Of a stretch of DNA of 64,000 nucleotides, positions 56,198 to 64,000 are shown piece after piece. The stretch is taken from NCBI RefSeq assembly GCF_964036645.1, contig NZ_OZ038525.1:2843501-2907500 (forward strand). Reading direction: 5' to 3'. A program made the translations under genes and the position numbers. The first letter of the stretch is position 1, and each line of letters begins with the position of its first letter. Below the pieces are notes generated by a model. That model had not been told where the DNA came from, did no database searches, and saw only the letters and a program-made list of their open reading frames with translations. The DNA comes from Tenacibaculum sp. 190524A02b. GTDB lineage: Bacteria > Bacteroidota > Bacteroidia > Flavobacteriales > Flavobacteriaceae.

Positions 56198-57571
56198 ATG
56201 CAAATTTCACAACTTATTCAAAGTCAAAAAAACTACTTTAACACACAACAAACAAAAGATATTTCATTCAGAAAAAAAAACTTAAAACACCTACAAAAAG
56301 AACTTATAAAAAGAGAGCAGGATATTATTAATGCGCTATATAAAGATTTTAGAAAATCAGAATATGAGGCTGTAATGACAGAAACAGCAATTGTATTATC
56401 TGAATTAAAATTAGCTATTAGTAATATTGATTCTTGGAGTAAACCTAAGCGTGTTTTACCTTCTATTTTAAATTTTCCTTCATCAGCAAAAATTTACAAA
56501 GAGCCTTATGGTACTGTATTAATCATAGCTCCTTGGAACTATCCATATCAGTTAGCTTTATCACCTCTAATTGGTGCCATAGCTGCAGGTAACACAGTTG
56601 TCTTAAAACCTTCTGAACTAACACCAAATACGAGTACTGTTATCAAAGAAATAATTGAAACCGTTTTTGATAGCAAACATATAGCTGTTATTGAAGGTGG
56701 GGTTCCTGTTGCTCAAGAACTTCTTGCTCAACGTTGGGACTATATCTTTTTTACTGGAAGTGTTCCTGTAGGAAAAATAGTTGCCAAAGCTGCTGCTGAA
56801 CATTTAACACCTGTTACTTTAGAACTCGGAGGAAAAAGTCCTTGTATTATTGAAGAAACAGCAAACCTCAAATTAGCTGCTAGACGATTAGTATGGGGGA
56901 AATTTATAAATGGAGGACAAACTTGTATAGCTCCAGATTACTTAGTAGTTCATAAATCTATTAAAAACAAGTTTATTACATACTTTAAAGAGGAAATTTT
57001 TAGAGCTTATGGTGAAAACCCACAAGAATCTACTGATTTCCCTCGTATTGTTAACTCCAAAAACTTTGACAGGTTAGCACAAATGTTAATTAATGAGAAC
57101 TGTATTATTGGTGGCGAAACAAACAAAGAAGATAATTACATAGCTCCTACTTTAATTGATGAACCTAGTTTGAATAGTGAAGTAATGAAAGGAGAAATAT
57201 TTGGGCCTATCTTTCCTTTACTTACTTACAATCAAGAATCTGATATTGAAACTATTTTATCTAAATATGATAAACCGCTTGCTCTTTATGTTTTTACCAA
57301 AAAAAATAATTTTGCTAAAAAAATAATCAGTCGTTATTCTTTTGGTGGCGGTACTATAAATGATACTACTGTTCATTTTGCAAATCATAGATTGCCTTTT
57401 GGAGGCGTAGGAGAAAGTGGTATAGGTGGTTATCATGGTAAACAAACCTTTGATACTTTTTCACATAAAAAAGGAGTAGTAAATAGAGGTACTTGGCTTG
57501 ATATACCTACAAGGTATGCTCCTTATAAAGGAAAATTAAAACAGCTTAAAACCTTAATGAAATTCGGGTAA
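56198..57571 (+). CDS. Aldehyde dehydrogenase (NAD(P)+)
   Basis: This 457-residue class 3-like aldehyde dehydrogenase oxidises aldehydes to acids. Visible are the Rossmann-side motif PWNYPYQLALSPLIGAIAAG, FTGSVPVGKIVAKAA, the general base Glu in TLELGGKSP and the catalytic Cys in GQTCIAPDYLV. The C-terminal end (SHKKGVVNRGTW then WLDIPTRYAPY) matches fatty-aldehyde-type enzymes. It lies 5 bp after AlkB, and together they convert an alkyl chain towards the fatty acid; an alcohol dehydrogenase is not visible nearby. Confidence 0.92.
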   Translation: MQISQLIQSQKNYFNTQQTKDISFRKKNLKHLQKELIKREQDIINALYKDFRKSEYEAVMTETAIVLSELKLAISNIDSWSKPKRVLPSILNFPSSAKIYKEPYGTVLIIAPWNYPYQLALSPLIGAIAAGNTVVLKPSELTPNTSTVIKEIIETVFDSKHIAVIEGGVPVAQELLAQRWDYIFFTGSVPVGKIVAKAAAEHLTPVTLELGGKSPCIIEETANLKLAARRLVWGKFINGGQTCIAPDYLVVHKSIKNKFITYFKEEIFRAYGENPQESTDFPRIVNSKNFDRLAQMLINENCIIGGETNKEDNYIAPTLIDEPSLNSEVMKGEIFGPIFPLLTYNQESDIETILSKYDKPLALYVFTKKNNFAKKIISRYSFGGGTINDTTVHFANHRLPFGGVGESGIGGYHGKQTFDTFSHKKGVVNRGTWLDIPTRYAPYKGKLKQLKTLMKFG

Positions 57572-57607
57572 TTTTTCCCTTAAAACTTTATCTAAAGGAT
57601 TAAAACA

Positions 57608-58342
57608 ATGTCAGAAAAAACAGTCTCAGATGCTATAAACTATCGCCGTTCTATAAGAATATACGATGCTGATAAACCTATAGATTCTTCTATAGTAAAA
57701 AAATGTATTCAACAAGCTAGCTTAGCACCTACTAGTAGTAATATGCAACTATGGGAGTTTTACCATATCACCTCTAAAAAAACTATTGAAAAGATAACTC
57801 CTTTGTGTTTCAATCAAAATGCTGCTAAAACAGCTCAACAGTTAGTAGTATTTGTAGTACGAAAAGATTTATGGAGAAAAAGAGCTAAAGCTAATTTAGC
57901 TTTTATGGATAAAGTTTTTGGTAAAAACAATCCAAAATCTAAACAATCTTCAAGAGAAAAAGTAGCCAGAAACTATTATGGAAAACTAATCCCCTTTACT
58001 TACTTTGATGTATTAGGAATTTTCGGCTGGCTAAAGTATTTAATGATTCTTATTATTGGCTTATTCAAACCAATTTACCGAGAGGTAAAAAATAGCGACA
58101 TGCGCTTAGTAGCACATAAAACTTGTGGATTAGCAGCTCAAACTTTTATGTTATCCATGGCTGCTGAAGGTTATGACACCTGTCCTATGGAAGGCTCTGA
58201 CACATGGCGAGTAAAGCGTGTTTTAGGTTTACCTTTCTCTGCTGAAATAAATATGATTGTTTCTTGTGGTATTAGAAAACCCGAAGGCGTATATGGTGAG
58301 CGTTTTAGAATTCCTTTTGAAGAAGTTTATACTGAAGTATAA
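57608..58342 (+). CDS. Nitroreductase-family flavoprotein
   Basis: This 244-residue protein has the nitroreductase N-terminus (SDAINYRRSIRIYDADKPID, then APTSSNMQLWEFYHI) and a C-terminal FMN-contacting region (GYDTCPMEGSDTWRVKRVLGLP). It should use NAD(P)H and FMN; the substrate is unknown. It starts 36 bp after aldehyde dehydrogenase and is probably the last gene of the cluster. No strong terminator was found in the gap that follows. Confidence 0.87.
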   Translation: MSEKTVSDAINYRRSIRIYDADKPIDSSIVKKCIQQASLAPTSSNMQLWEFYHITSKKTIEKITPLCFNQNAAKTAQQLVVFVVRKDLWRKRAKANLAFMDKVFGKNNPKSKQSSREKVARNYYGKLIPFTYFDVLGIFGWLKYLMILIIGLFKPIYREVKNSDMRLVAHKTCGLAAQTFMLSMAAEGYDTCPMEGSDTWRVKRVLGLPFSAEINMIVSCGIRKPEGVYGERFRIPFEEVYTEV

Positions 58343-58675
58343 ATAGAATAACATAAAGTTTACAACTACTAATGTATTTAACTACTCTTTATATAAATTA
58401 GGTTACTAACTTCAAAAATACACCTACACTTTTACTTTATAATAATAGACCTAGATTTTTTAATATGCTAAAAAGTTAATAAGTCTAGATACTATATGAG
58501 TAATATTTACACACTCGCTTTCTTTATTTACACGCCTTTTACACACTACTCATTTCTTCAACAAAAACACAAACAACTAAATACCAATACATTAAAGCAA
58601 TGTCGATTTATATAATTATCAATGGCATACTTATTTCAATACTTCAATGAATAATAACTATAAATAATATAAATC
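58343..58675. other. Intergenic region with a sigma-54-like promoter near its end
   Basis: This 333-bp AT-rich stretch contains no convincing gene. Its notable element is TGGCAT-N5-TTTCA at 58623-58638, described separately. It separates the AlkB cluster from the small secreted protein and its regulator. Confidence 0.5.
58623..58638 (+). promoter_or_regulatory. Sigma-54 (-24/-12)-like promoter
   Basis: TGGCAT-N5-TTTCA resembles the sigma-54 consensus TGGCAY-N5-TTGCW with one mismatch (TC for GC at -12). The -24 GG and the -12 position are 12 bp apart as required. It lies 38-53 bp before the ATG at 58676 and about 450 bp before an NtrC-type sigma-54 activator gene. Confidence 0.45.
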
Positions 58676-58990
58676 ATGAAAAAAGTAATTTTAGCTACTG
58701 TAATTTTAGCAGGAACCGTTTCTAATTATGCTACTAATATTAACAAATTACCTATACATAAAATTGTTCACGTTAATCAGAGTCAAAATTTCATTGAAAT
58801 CTCCCTTGATAAATTACCAGAAGCCGTAATAAGTGCTTTGCAAAAAGAATATCCTCAAGCATCAATAAGTAAAGCTTTTATTAATAAAAAAGAACAATAC
58901 AAACTTGAACTTATTATAAAAAAAGAGCTAAAAGTTGTATATGCTGATAAAAATGGAAAATGGTTAAATGAAGAAGAAATAAATAAGTAA
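58676..58990 (+). CDS. Small secreted PepSY-like protein
   Basis: This 104-residue protein has a signal peptide (MKKVILATVILAGTVSNYA). The mature part, ISLDKLPEAVISALQKEYPQ then YKLELIIKKELKVVYADKNGKWL, resembles PepSY-like or BLIP-like (DUF2874-type) single-domain proteins. The role is unknown; such proteins are periplasmic. It may be under sigma-54 control and is followed by a terminator and the NtrC-type regulator. The family assignment is from pattern only. Confidence 0.7.
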   Translation: MKKVILATVILAGTVSNYATNINKLPIHKIVHVNQSQNFIEISLDKLPEAVISALQKEYPQASISKAFINKKEQYKLELIIKKELKVVYADKNGKWLNEEEINK

Positions 58991-59027
58991 AAAGTAATAA
59001 AATAGTTTTCCCTTCAATTTTATCCCC

Positions 59028-59058
59028 AAAAGAGCGTTTTGATTAAAAACGCTCTTTT
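59028..59058 (+). terminator. Terminator after the PepSY-like gene
   Basis: AAAAGAGCGTTTT (59028-59040) and AAAACGCTCTTTT (59046-59058) form a perfect 13-bp stem with a 5-nt loop. The T tract is inside the stem's 3' end, so termination may be partial. Confidence 0.75.
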
Positions 59059-59088
59059 GTCTTATAAAAAACGTAAACTCATTACTTC

Positions 59089-60420
59089 ATGAAAAAAATC
59101 CTATTAGTGGAAGATGATATAACCTTTTCAGAAATGCTAAAACATTTTCTTGAACGCCATCAATATAATGTAGATATAGGCTACACCATAAAAAGCGCCT
59201 CAAATTTACTTAATAAAAGCACCTATAGTTTAGTATTTACAGACTTGCGATTACCAGACGGTAATGGAATAGACTTTCTAAAACAAATAAAAAAAACAAA
59301 TAATACCCCTGTGGTTTTAATGACAGGTTATGCTGAAGTAACAACAGCTGTTAAAGCCATGAAACAAGGTGCTTTTGATTATATTTCTAAACCTTTTAAC
59401 CCTGATGAGGTTATAGAAGTAATAAAAAATGCTTTAGATGAAAAAAAGAATCCCCAAATTGCAAAGAATTCTAAAAGTAAAGACCTTAAAAACAGATTTA
59501 GTTTTGTAAAAGGTATAAGCGATGTATCTAAATCTTTATACGAATATATTGATTTAGTAGCACCTACTAATATGTCAGTACTTATTACAGGAGAAAGTGG
59601 CACAGGCAAAGAAGTTATAGCTCAAACTATTCATTCACAAAGTACAAGAAAAAATCACCCTTTTATAGCGGTAGATTGCGGTGCTATACCTAAAGAAATT
59701 GCCTCAAGTGAATTTTTCGGACATAAAAAAGGAGCTTTTACTGGAGCCTCAAATAATAAAATAGGGTATTTTGAAAATGCCAACGGTGGCACACTTTTTT
59801 TGGATGAAATTGGAAATTTAAATTATGAAAATCAAATACAGCTTTTACGTGCTTTACAAGAACGAAAAATAAAACCTATAGGTAGCAGTGAAGAAGTTAT
59901 AGTAGACATTCGTTTAATCACTGCTACCAATGAAAATTTATTAACAGCTGTTGAAAAAGGTAAATTCCGAGAAGATTTATTCCATAGACTAAATGAATTT
60001 TCAATAAAAACACCTAGCTTAAGAGAAAGAACTGATGATTTAATCTTATATGCAGACTTTTTCCTAAATAAAGCCAATCAACAACTCAATAAATCTATCA
60101 TTGGTTTTTCAAAAGAAGTCCTTGCTTTATTTCAATCTTACCACTGGCCTGGTAATTTAAGAGAATTATCAAATGTCATTAAAAGAGCAGCTTTACTATC
60201 ACAAACTAAAATTATAGAAAAAAAAACATTACCTGAAGAACTAGAAAGAACAGTTAATCAAAATGCTACTTCGCATAAGTTTTCAACTAAAGAAAATGAA
60301 AAAACACTTATTATAAAAGCCTTACAAGAAGTAGGACACAACAAAACTAAAGCTGCTAAACTATTAAGTATTACAAGAAAAACATTATATAACAAAATAA
60401 AAGAATACAATCTTAACTAA
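59089..60420 (+). CDS. NtrC-family sigma-54-dependent response regulator
   Basis: This 443-residue regulator has a receiver domain (about 1-120) with phosphoacceptor Asp52 in LVFTDLRLPDGNG. An AAA+ sigma-54 activation domain follows, with Walker A GESGTGKE, the sigma-54 contact loop GAFTGA and Walker B GGTLFLDEIGNL. It ends in a Fis-type helix-turn-helix (LQEVGHNKTKAAKLLSITRK). It activates sigma-54 promoters on phosphorylation. Its stop overlaps the convergent hybrid kinase gene by 8 bp, and that kinase is the obvious partner. Confidence 0.95.
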   Translation: MKKILLVEDDITFSEMLKHFLERHQYNVDIGYTIKSASNLLNKSTYSLVFTDLRLPDGNGIDFLKQIKKTNNTPVVLMTGYAEVTTAVKAMKQGAFDYISKPFNPDEVIEVIKNALDEKKNPQIAKNSKSKDLKNRFSFVKGISDVSKSLYEYIDLVAPTNMSVLITGESGTGKEVIAQTIHSQSTRKNHPFIAVDCGAIPKEIASSEFFGHKKGAFTGASNNKIGYFENANGGTLFLDEIGNLNYENQIQLLRALQERKIKPIGSSEEVIVDIRLITATNENLLTAVEKGKFREDLFHRLNEFSIKTPSLRERTDDLILYADFFLNKANQQLNKSIIGFSKEVLALFQSYHWPGNLRELSNVIKRAALLSQTKIIEKKTLPEELERTVNQNATSHKFSTKENEKTLIIKALQEVGHNKTKAAKLLSITRKTLYNKIKEYNLN

Positions 60421-62833
60421 GATAACTTTCTAACTCAAAAATAAAAATGTCTAATTCTTTTTTAAAATCTAAAAAAAGAGAGTCATTTACCTTTTTAGCT
60501 ATTTCAAACTTCTCCATAAACAACACAATTTTAATTACATTTAGTTGCCTAAACATAGGTAACATTTTATGATTTATAGCTTTAAAATTAGATAAGTCAT
60601 TATTATTCTTTGCCTTTTCTAACTTTAAAAAATTATTTTTCGAATCTTTTAAAAACAAAGTCAATGTATTTTTCACAGCTAATTCATCATAGTTTAAAAA
60701 CGTTTCTAAAGAAGAAATATCAAAACCTTTTGCTTTATACCCATTTAATTTTTCTCCTTTCATTTTTATTATTTCATAAAAAAAATGCTGAATAATTTGC
60801 TCCAATTCATCAGGATGAAATGGTTTAAACAACACTTCAGAAAATCCATTTTTAATATACTCACTCTTTACTAAACTAGCTCTTCCCGTCATTGCTATAA
60901 CTGGCTGTCCATTATAAAAGTCTTCTTTTTTTAAAACTTCCATAAAATGTACTCCGTTCATTCTTGGAAGTTGTATATCTGTTAAAACAAAATCGTATAA
61001 AATACCACTAATACTTTCTAAAGCAGCTTGTGCATTACTAAAAAGAAAAACTTCTATTCCTAAGCTATTTAAAAGTTGTTTTAAAAGCTTTCCCATAACT
61101 ATATCATCTTCTACTACAATAGCCCTTAAATTATAAGCAACACTTTCAACATTCGATCTTCTCTTTTCTTTCAAAGATCTATTAGATAAATTTACTGGAA
61201 TACTTAAAATAAAACTACTCCCTTTTCCTAAACTACTTTTTAAAGTTAAAGCCCCACCTAACAACCTTGCTAATATGTTAGAAATAGTTAGTCCTAAACC
61301 AAACCCTTTTTCTCCATCTATATTAGTTCCTACTTGTGTAAATGCTTTAAAAACTCTTTTTTGCTCACTTTCACTAATACCAACACCTGTATCAATTACC
61401 TCTATTTTTAATTTTTTTCCTTCTTTAGTATTCACTAAATTACTTTTTAATGTAACTGTCCCCTTTTCTGTAAACTTACAAGCATTTGTAACCAAATTAT
61501 AAAGGATTTGTTTTAGCCTAAATGGATCACTTATAATATTAGTATTAATAGTTTTATCATGTATAAATACTATAGTAATAGGCTTATTACTTATTAAATC
61601 TTTTGCTTTAACTACAACTTCATTTAAAAGTTTTTCTAAATCAAAAGGTACAGATTCAATGCTTATTTCTCCATTTTCTAATTTAGAAAGCTCTAATAAA
61701 TCTCCTACTAGTCTCCTCATATATACAGAAGCATTTTGTATATGTGTTATATAATTTTTCTCTTTAGTATTTACAGTAGCATTTTGTAATAATTCACTAT
61801 ATCCAATAACAGTACTCAAAGGCGTTCTTAAATCATGACCTACCATAGAAATTAGTTGTTCTCTACTTTTTAAAAGCGATGATGTCTTCTCATTTGCATT
61901 TTCTAATTCAACACGAAAGTGCTGACTCTTCCAAAAATCGTTGAGTATTATAAATGAAAAGAAAACAACAATTATAAAGCTAAACCCACTTCCTAAAAAA
62001 ATAATATTCTTACTCCTATTCAATATTCTTCTACGTTGTAAGTGCATTCTATTAGTATAAGTAACAACATTATTTTCTAAAACACTTATTATCTCCCTCA
62101 ACTTTTTAGAAATTGTTAGATCATTTTCTATTAATTCTCTTTCCTTTAATAGCAAAGATCTCTTTTTATTAGTATTATCTATTTTAGCTTTTTGAAGTAT
62201 ATTTTTTGAAACGGATACCAATGAATCTATTTGCTTTTCATCTTTACTCCTTGTTGACTTCTCAACGTCATTAAATTTATTAACTAAACGAAAGTACTCT
62301 TCTAATTCATTTCTTGTTTTGTAATCTAAAAACTGTGAATTTTCAACAAGATTTTTTATCGAAATTTTATCAAAAAGTGAGTTAATTGAACTTAACTTAT
62401 TAATTGCTTCGTTAATAGATTTTTCAGATGCATTCCAACGTGTCAATTTTTTTAAACTCTTTATATTTTTTCTCTTATTTATTAGCACTAATCTTATAGT
62501 ATCCAAAATATTTTTTTGCAAGCTATCTTTTATAGAGAGACTTAAAGAATCAATATTCAACAATATTTTCTTATTCTCTACAACATATTCATTAAACTTT
62601 CTTCTCGAATTTAATTGAATAGCGGCTCTCCCTAAATTCTCATTTTCATAAATACTAGCTATTAAACTTCCTGTATGTATTATTCTTTCATCATCTAAAA
62701 CTCTTTCTTCATGAACCTTAACAAATCTTTTAACTTCAGCAAATATTAATAAGCCAGAAATAATAGCTAAAACTCCTAAAATTGTATACCCAAATAAAAC
62801 TTTGAATGCTATTTTATTCTTTGAAACCTTCAT
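60413..62833 (-). CDS. Hybrid sensor histidine kinase with receiver and Hpt domains
   Basis: This 806-residue membrane kinase starts at the Met at 62833, where the N-terminus MKVSKNKIAFKVLFGYTILG leads into TM1 (about 12-34). An upstream in-frame ATG adds 11 polar residues and is less likely. A helical periplasmic sensor (about 35-275) is bounded by TM2 (277-297). HisKA has His333 in SMVGHDLRTPLS; the ATPase has NACKFTEKG and GLGLTI. A receiver with the motif LTDIQLPRMNG and a C-terminal Hpt with His755 (NHKMLPMF) complete a phosphorelay, probably to the convergent NtrC-type regulator. Confidence 0.92.
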   Translation of the reverse strand: MKVSKNKIAFKVLFGYTILGVLAIISGLLIFAEVKRFVKVHEERVLDDERIIHTGSLIASIYENENLGRAAIQLNSRRKFNEYVVENKKILLNIDSLSLSIKDSLQKNILDTIRLVLINKRKNIKSLKKLTRWNASEKSINEAINKLSSINSLFDKISIKNLVENSQFLDYKTRNELEEYFRLVNKFNDVEKSTRSKDEKQIDSLVSVSKNILQKAKIDNTNKKRSLLLKERELIENDLTISKKLREIISVLENNVVTYTNRMHLQRRRILNRSKNIIFLGSGFSFIIVVFFSFIILNDFWKSQHFRVELENANEKTSSLLKSREQLISMVGHDLRTPLSTVIGYSELLQNATVNTKEKNYITHIQNASVYMRRLVGDLLELSKLENGEISIESVPFDLEKLLNEVVVKAKDLISNKPITIVFIHDKTINTNIISDPFRLKQILYNLVTNACKFTEKGTVTLKSNLVNTKEGKKLKIEVIDTGVGISESEQKRVFKAFTQVGTNIDGEKGFGLGLTISNILARLLGGALTLKSSLGKGSSFILSIPVNLSNRSLKEKRRSNVESVAYNLRAIVVEDDIVMGKLLKQLLNSLGIEVFLFSNAQAALESISGILYDFVLTDIQLPRMNGVHFMEVLKKEDFYNGQPVIAMTGRASLVKSEYIKNGFSEVLFKPFHPDELEQIIQHFFYEIIKMKGEKLNGYKAKGFDISSLETFLNYDELAVKNTLTLFLKDSKNNFLKLEKAKNNNDLSNFKAINHKMLPMFRQLNVIKIVLFMEKFEIAKKVNDSLFLDFKKELDIFIFELESYLS

Positions 62834-63474
62834 AAAAATTAAGTATTTACAAGTTCTTTTAGTCAAAAAACGTTTTTATAACAACTAAATTTTGAAGTGC
62901 CCTAACAAATAAATTGAATTGTTTTTTAAAATGATAAATAAGCTAAAAAAGAATTTATATCCTGCATTTTTAATTCGTACTAACAAACATCATCACTCTT
63001 CTATCAATAAAAAGGCAAAATACATCTAGTACCAAATGATACAAAAACAGTAAGTTCAATTACAATTAAGTTAACTATGAATACAAAAATGTATAACACA
63101 TTTACAAAAACAGTAAATATCACTACAATTAAGTTAAAAAAGTATACAAAAAAGTGAAATTTATTTACAATAATAGAAAACACTATTACAATTATGTAAA
63201 GATTCTACACAAAAATGATAACAAAGTAAGCAAACATAGTAATAGTAGCCACCTAAATAATAAAACATGCTATAATTTCTAGCGATTAAAGCCATTATAG
63301 AAGCTTTTAAAAAGACATAAACTTAGTCTTATAAGGTATGAATAATTAGACAGTATATTCTCCTTTAAAAACTACTAAACAAAAATACATATTGCATTTA
63401 TGAATTTAAATTTGATGAATAATTAAAAGAATAAATAAAGTAAGCTTTATTAATTTATAGAAACTTTAGTGTAT
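62834..63474. other. Gene-free AT-rich region between hybrid kinase and 5S rRNA
   Basis: This stretch of about 640 bp has no convincing coding sequence. Its central part (63041-63229) is a degenerate tandem repeat, listed separately. The rest is AT-rich and shows no recognised element; it must contain the kinase promoter, but no exact TAnnTTTG is seen on the minus strand. Confidence 0.5.
63041..63229. repeat. Degenerate 63-bp tandem repeat, three copies
   Basis: Similar units begin at 63041 (ACAAAAACAGTAAG), 63104 (ACAAAAACAGTAAA) and 63167 (ACAATAATAGAAAA), each 63 bp apart. The inner motif TTACAATTAAGTTAA or a variant recurs at the same offset. Copies 1 and 2 are closest; copy 3 has drifted. 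Sixty-three base pairs is almost exactly six helical turns. Confidence 0.75.
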
Positions 63475-63510
63475 AAAAAAAGCTCTTAGTTTTTCAACTA
63501 AGAGCTTTTA
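63475..63510 (-). terminator. Terminator of the rRNA operon
   Basis: AAAAGCTCTTAGTT (63477-63490) pairs with AACTAAGAGCTTTT (63496-63509), and the minus-strand transcript ends in T residues. It lies a few bases after the 5S 3' end. Confidence 0.92.
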
Positions 63511-63515
63511 AAAAA

Positions 63516-63622
63516 GAAAGGCAACGACCTACTCTCCCACCATTGGCAGTACCATCGGCGCTAATGGGCTTAACTTCTCTGTTCGGAATGGTAAGAGGTG
63601 AGCCCCATTGCAATAATCACCT
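63516..63622 (-). rRNA. rrf: 5S ribosomal RNA
   Basis: The minus strand contains the 5S landmarks CACCTCTTACCATTCCGAAC and GAAGTTAAGCCC (complement of 63566-63577), and the 3' end GAGAGTAGGTCGTTGCC. The 5' and 3' ends are inferred from the pairing of GGTGATT and GTCGTTGCC flanks and may be off by a few bases. It is downstream of 23S, with no tRNA between them. Confidence 0.93.
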
Positions 63623-63720
63623 TAAATCGTTTCAGTTTATTTCAACTGTATAAGTTAACATATGGTAAAATGATTGATTCGTTTTATAGAATTAGATATT
63701 GTTTAGTAAAGAGTTTGCTT

Positions 63721-63737
63721 CCCCTCACAAGGAGGGG
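63721..63737. other. Short GC-rich hairpin in the 23S-5S spacer
   Basis: CCCCTC and GAGGGG flank a short loop and form a stable hairpin just beyond the 23S 3' end. It may take part in rRNA processing. Confidence 0.5.
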
Positions 63738-63745
63738 AAGTACGT

Positions 63746-64000
63746 ACATAAGCCTATGGGTTATTAGTACTACTCGGCTACATACATTACTGCACTTACA
63801 CCTATAGCCTATCAACGTGGTGATCTTCCACGACCCTTTAAAGAAATCTCATCTTGTGGTGGGTTTCGCGCTTATATGCTTTCAGCGCTTATCCCTTCCC
63901 GACGTAGCTACTCTGCAGTGCCCCTGGCGAGACAACAGATACACTAGAGGTCAGTCCAACTCGGTCCTCTCGTACTAAAGTCAGATCCACTCAAATTTCT
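63746..64000 (-). rRNA. rrl: 23S ribosomal RNA, 3' end only
   Basis: The last 255 bp are the 3' end of 23S rRNA on the minus strand. The sarcin-ricin loop AGTACGAGAGGACC is the complement of 63963-63976, and the 3' terminal part reads TACTAATAACCCATAGGC. The rest continues past the window edge. The 3' boundary is estimated. Confidence 0.95.

Noticed and set aside
62834..62866. Upstream ATG for the hybrid kinase
   Set aside because: It adds 11 residues before MKVSKNKIAFKV; the later start places the transmembrane helix at the expected position.
63598..63807. Small open frame across the 5S-23S spacer
   Set aside because: It spans rRNA genes and their spacer.

Overview
The window looks like chromosome from a low-GC marine member of the Flavobacteriaceae (Bacteroidota), perhaps close to Tenacibaculum; the genus is a guess. 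The clues are a protein with a type IX secretion (T9SS) C-terminal sorting domain, a SusC/SusD pair, LytTR two-component regulation, a mevalonate pathway, a dcw cluster with Bacteroidota-type proteins, and several TAnnTTTG -7 promoter elements. Nearly all of it is ordinary core chromosome. I see no prophage, integrase, insertion sequence or CRISPR array.

Layout. 1-5.2 kb: gltB (5' end outside the window) and gltD, the two subunits of NADPH glutamate synthase, closed by a clear terminator. 5.3-9.8 kb: the most unusual stretch. A T9SS-secreted, PKD/Ig-like surface protein is bracketed by degenerate palindromic repeats. It is followed by a six-copy 23-bp tandem repeat and a HU-like/DUF4469 DNA-binding protein. 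10.2-15.1 kb: an EF-hand lipoprotein, rluB, and mevalonate-pathway genes (UbiA-family prenyltransferase, mevalonate kinase, diphosphomevalonate decarboxylase) with a YwqK-like repeat protein. 15.2-22.6 kb: susCD, a LytTR response regulator with its histidine kinase, and a short ExbB/MotA-like protein. 22.9-27.2 kb: two small unknowns, a flavoprotein, a GYDIA-family GHMP kinase and HMG-CoA reductase. 27.5-33.6 kb: a DPP-IV-like peptidase, two POT peptide transporters and a secreted thioredoxin-like protein. 33.6-36.9 kb: ComEC, an unknown gene and tRNA-Arg(UCG).

36.9-52.9 kb: yqeY and the dcw cluster on the minus strand, in transcriptional order mraZ, rsmH, ftsL-like, ftsI, murE, mraY, murD, ftsW, murG, murC, ftsQ, ftsA, ftsZ. 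Most genes overlap or nearly abut. A three-copy MraZ-box-like operator lies upstream of mraZ and a terminator follows ftsZ. 53.0-58.3 kb: an alpha/beta hydrolase, engB, an RluA-family pseudouridine synthase, an AlkB-type alkane monooxygenase, an aldehyde dehydrogenase and a nitroreductase, all on the plus strand. 58.7-62.8 kb: a small PepSY-like secreted protein, an NtrC-type sigma-54 activator and a convergent hybrid histidine kinase with receiver and Hpt domains. 62.9-63.5 kb: a gene-free AT-rich stretch with a degenerate 63-bp tandem repeat. 63.5-64.0 kb: 5S rRNA and the 3' end of 23S rRNA, both on the minus strand.

How the parts fit. The GHMP kinases, HMG-CoA reductase and prenyltransferase supply isoprenoids. 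The peptidase and POT pair fit extracellular or periplasmic peptide digestion followed by di/tripeptide uptake. The dcw block makes the peptidoglycan precursor and the divisome. AlkB plus aldehyde dehydrogenase suggest terminal oxidation of an alkyl substrate. I found no wholly new system; the best leads are the repeat-rich 5.3-9.8 kb region, the MraZ operator, the GYDIA kinase as a possible phosphomevalonate kinase, and the sigma-54-like promoter near 58.63 kb.
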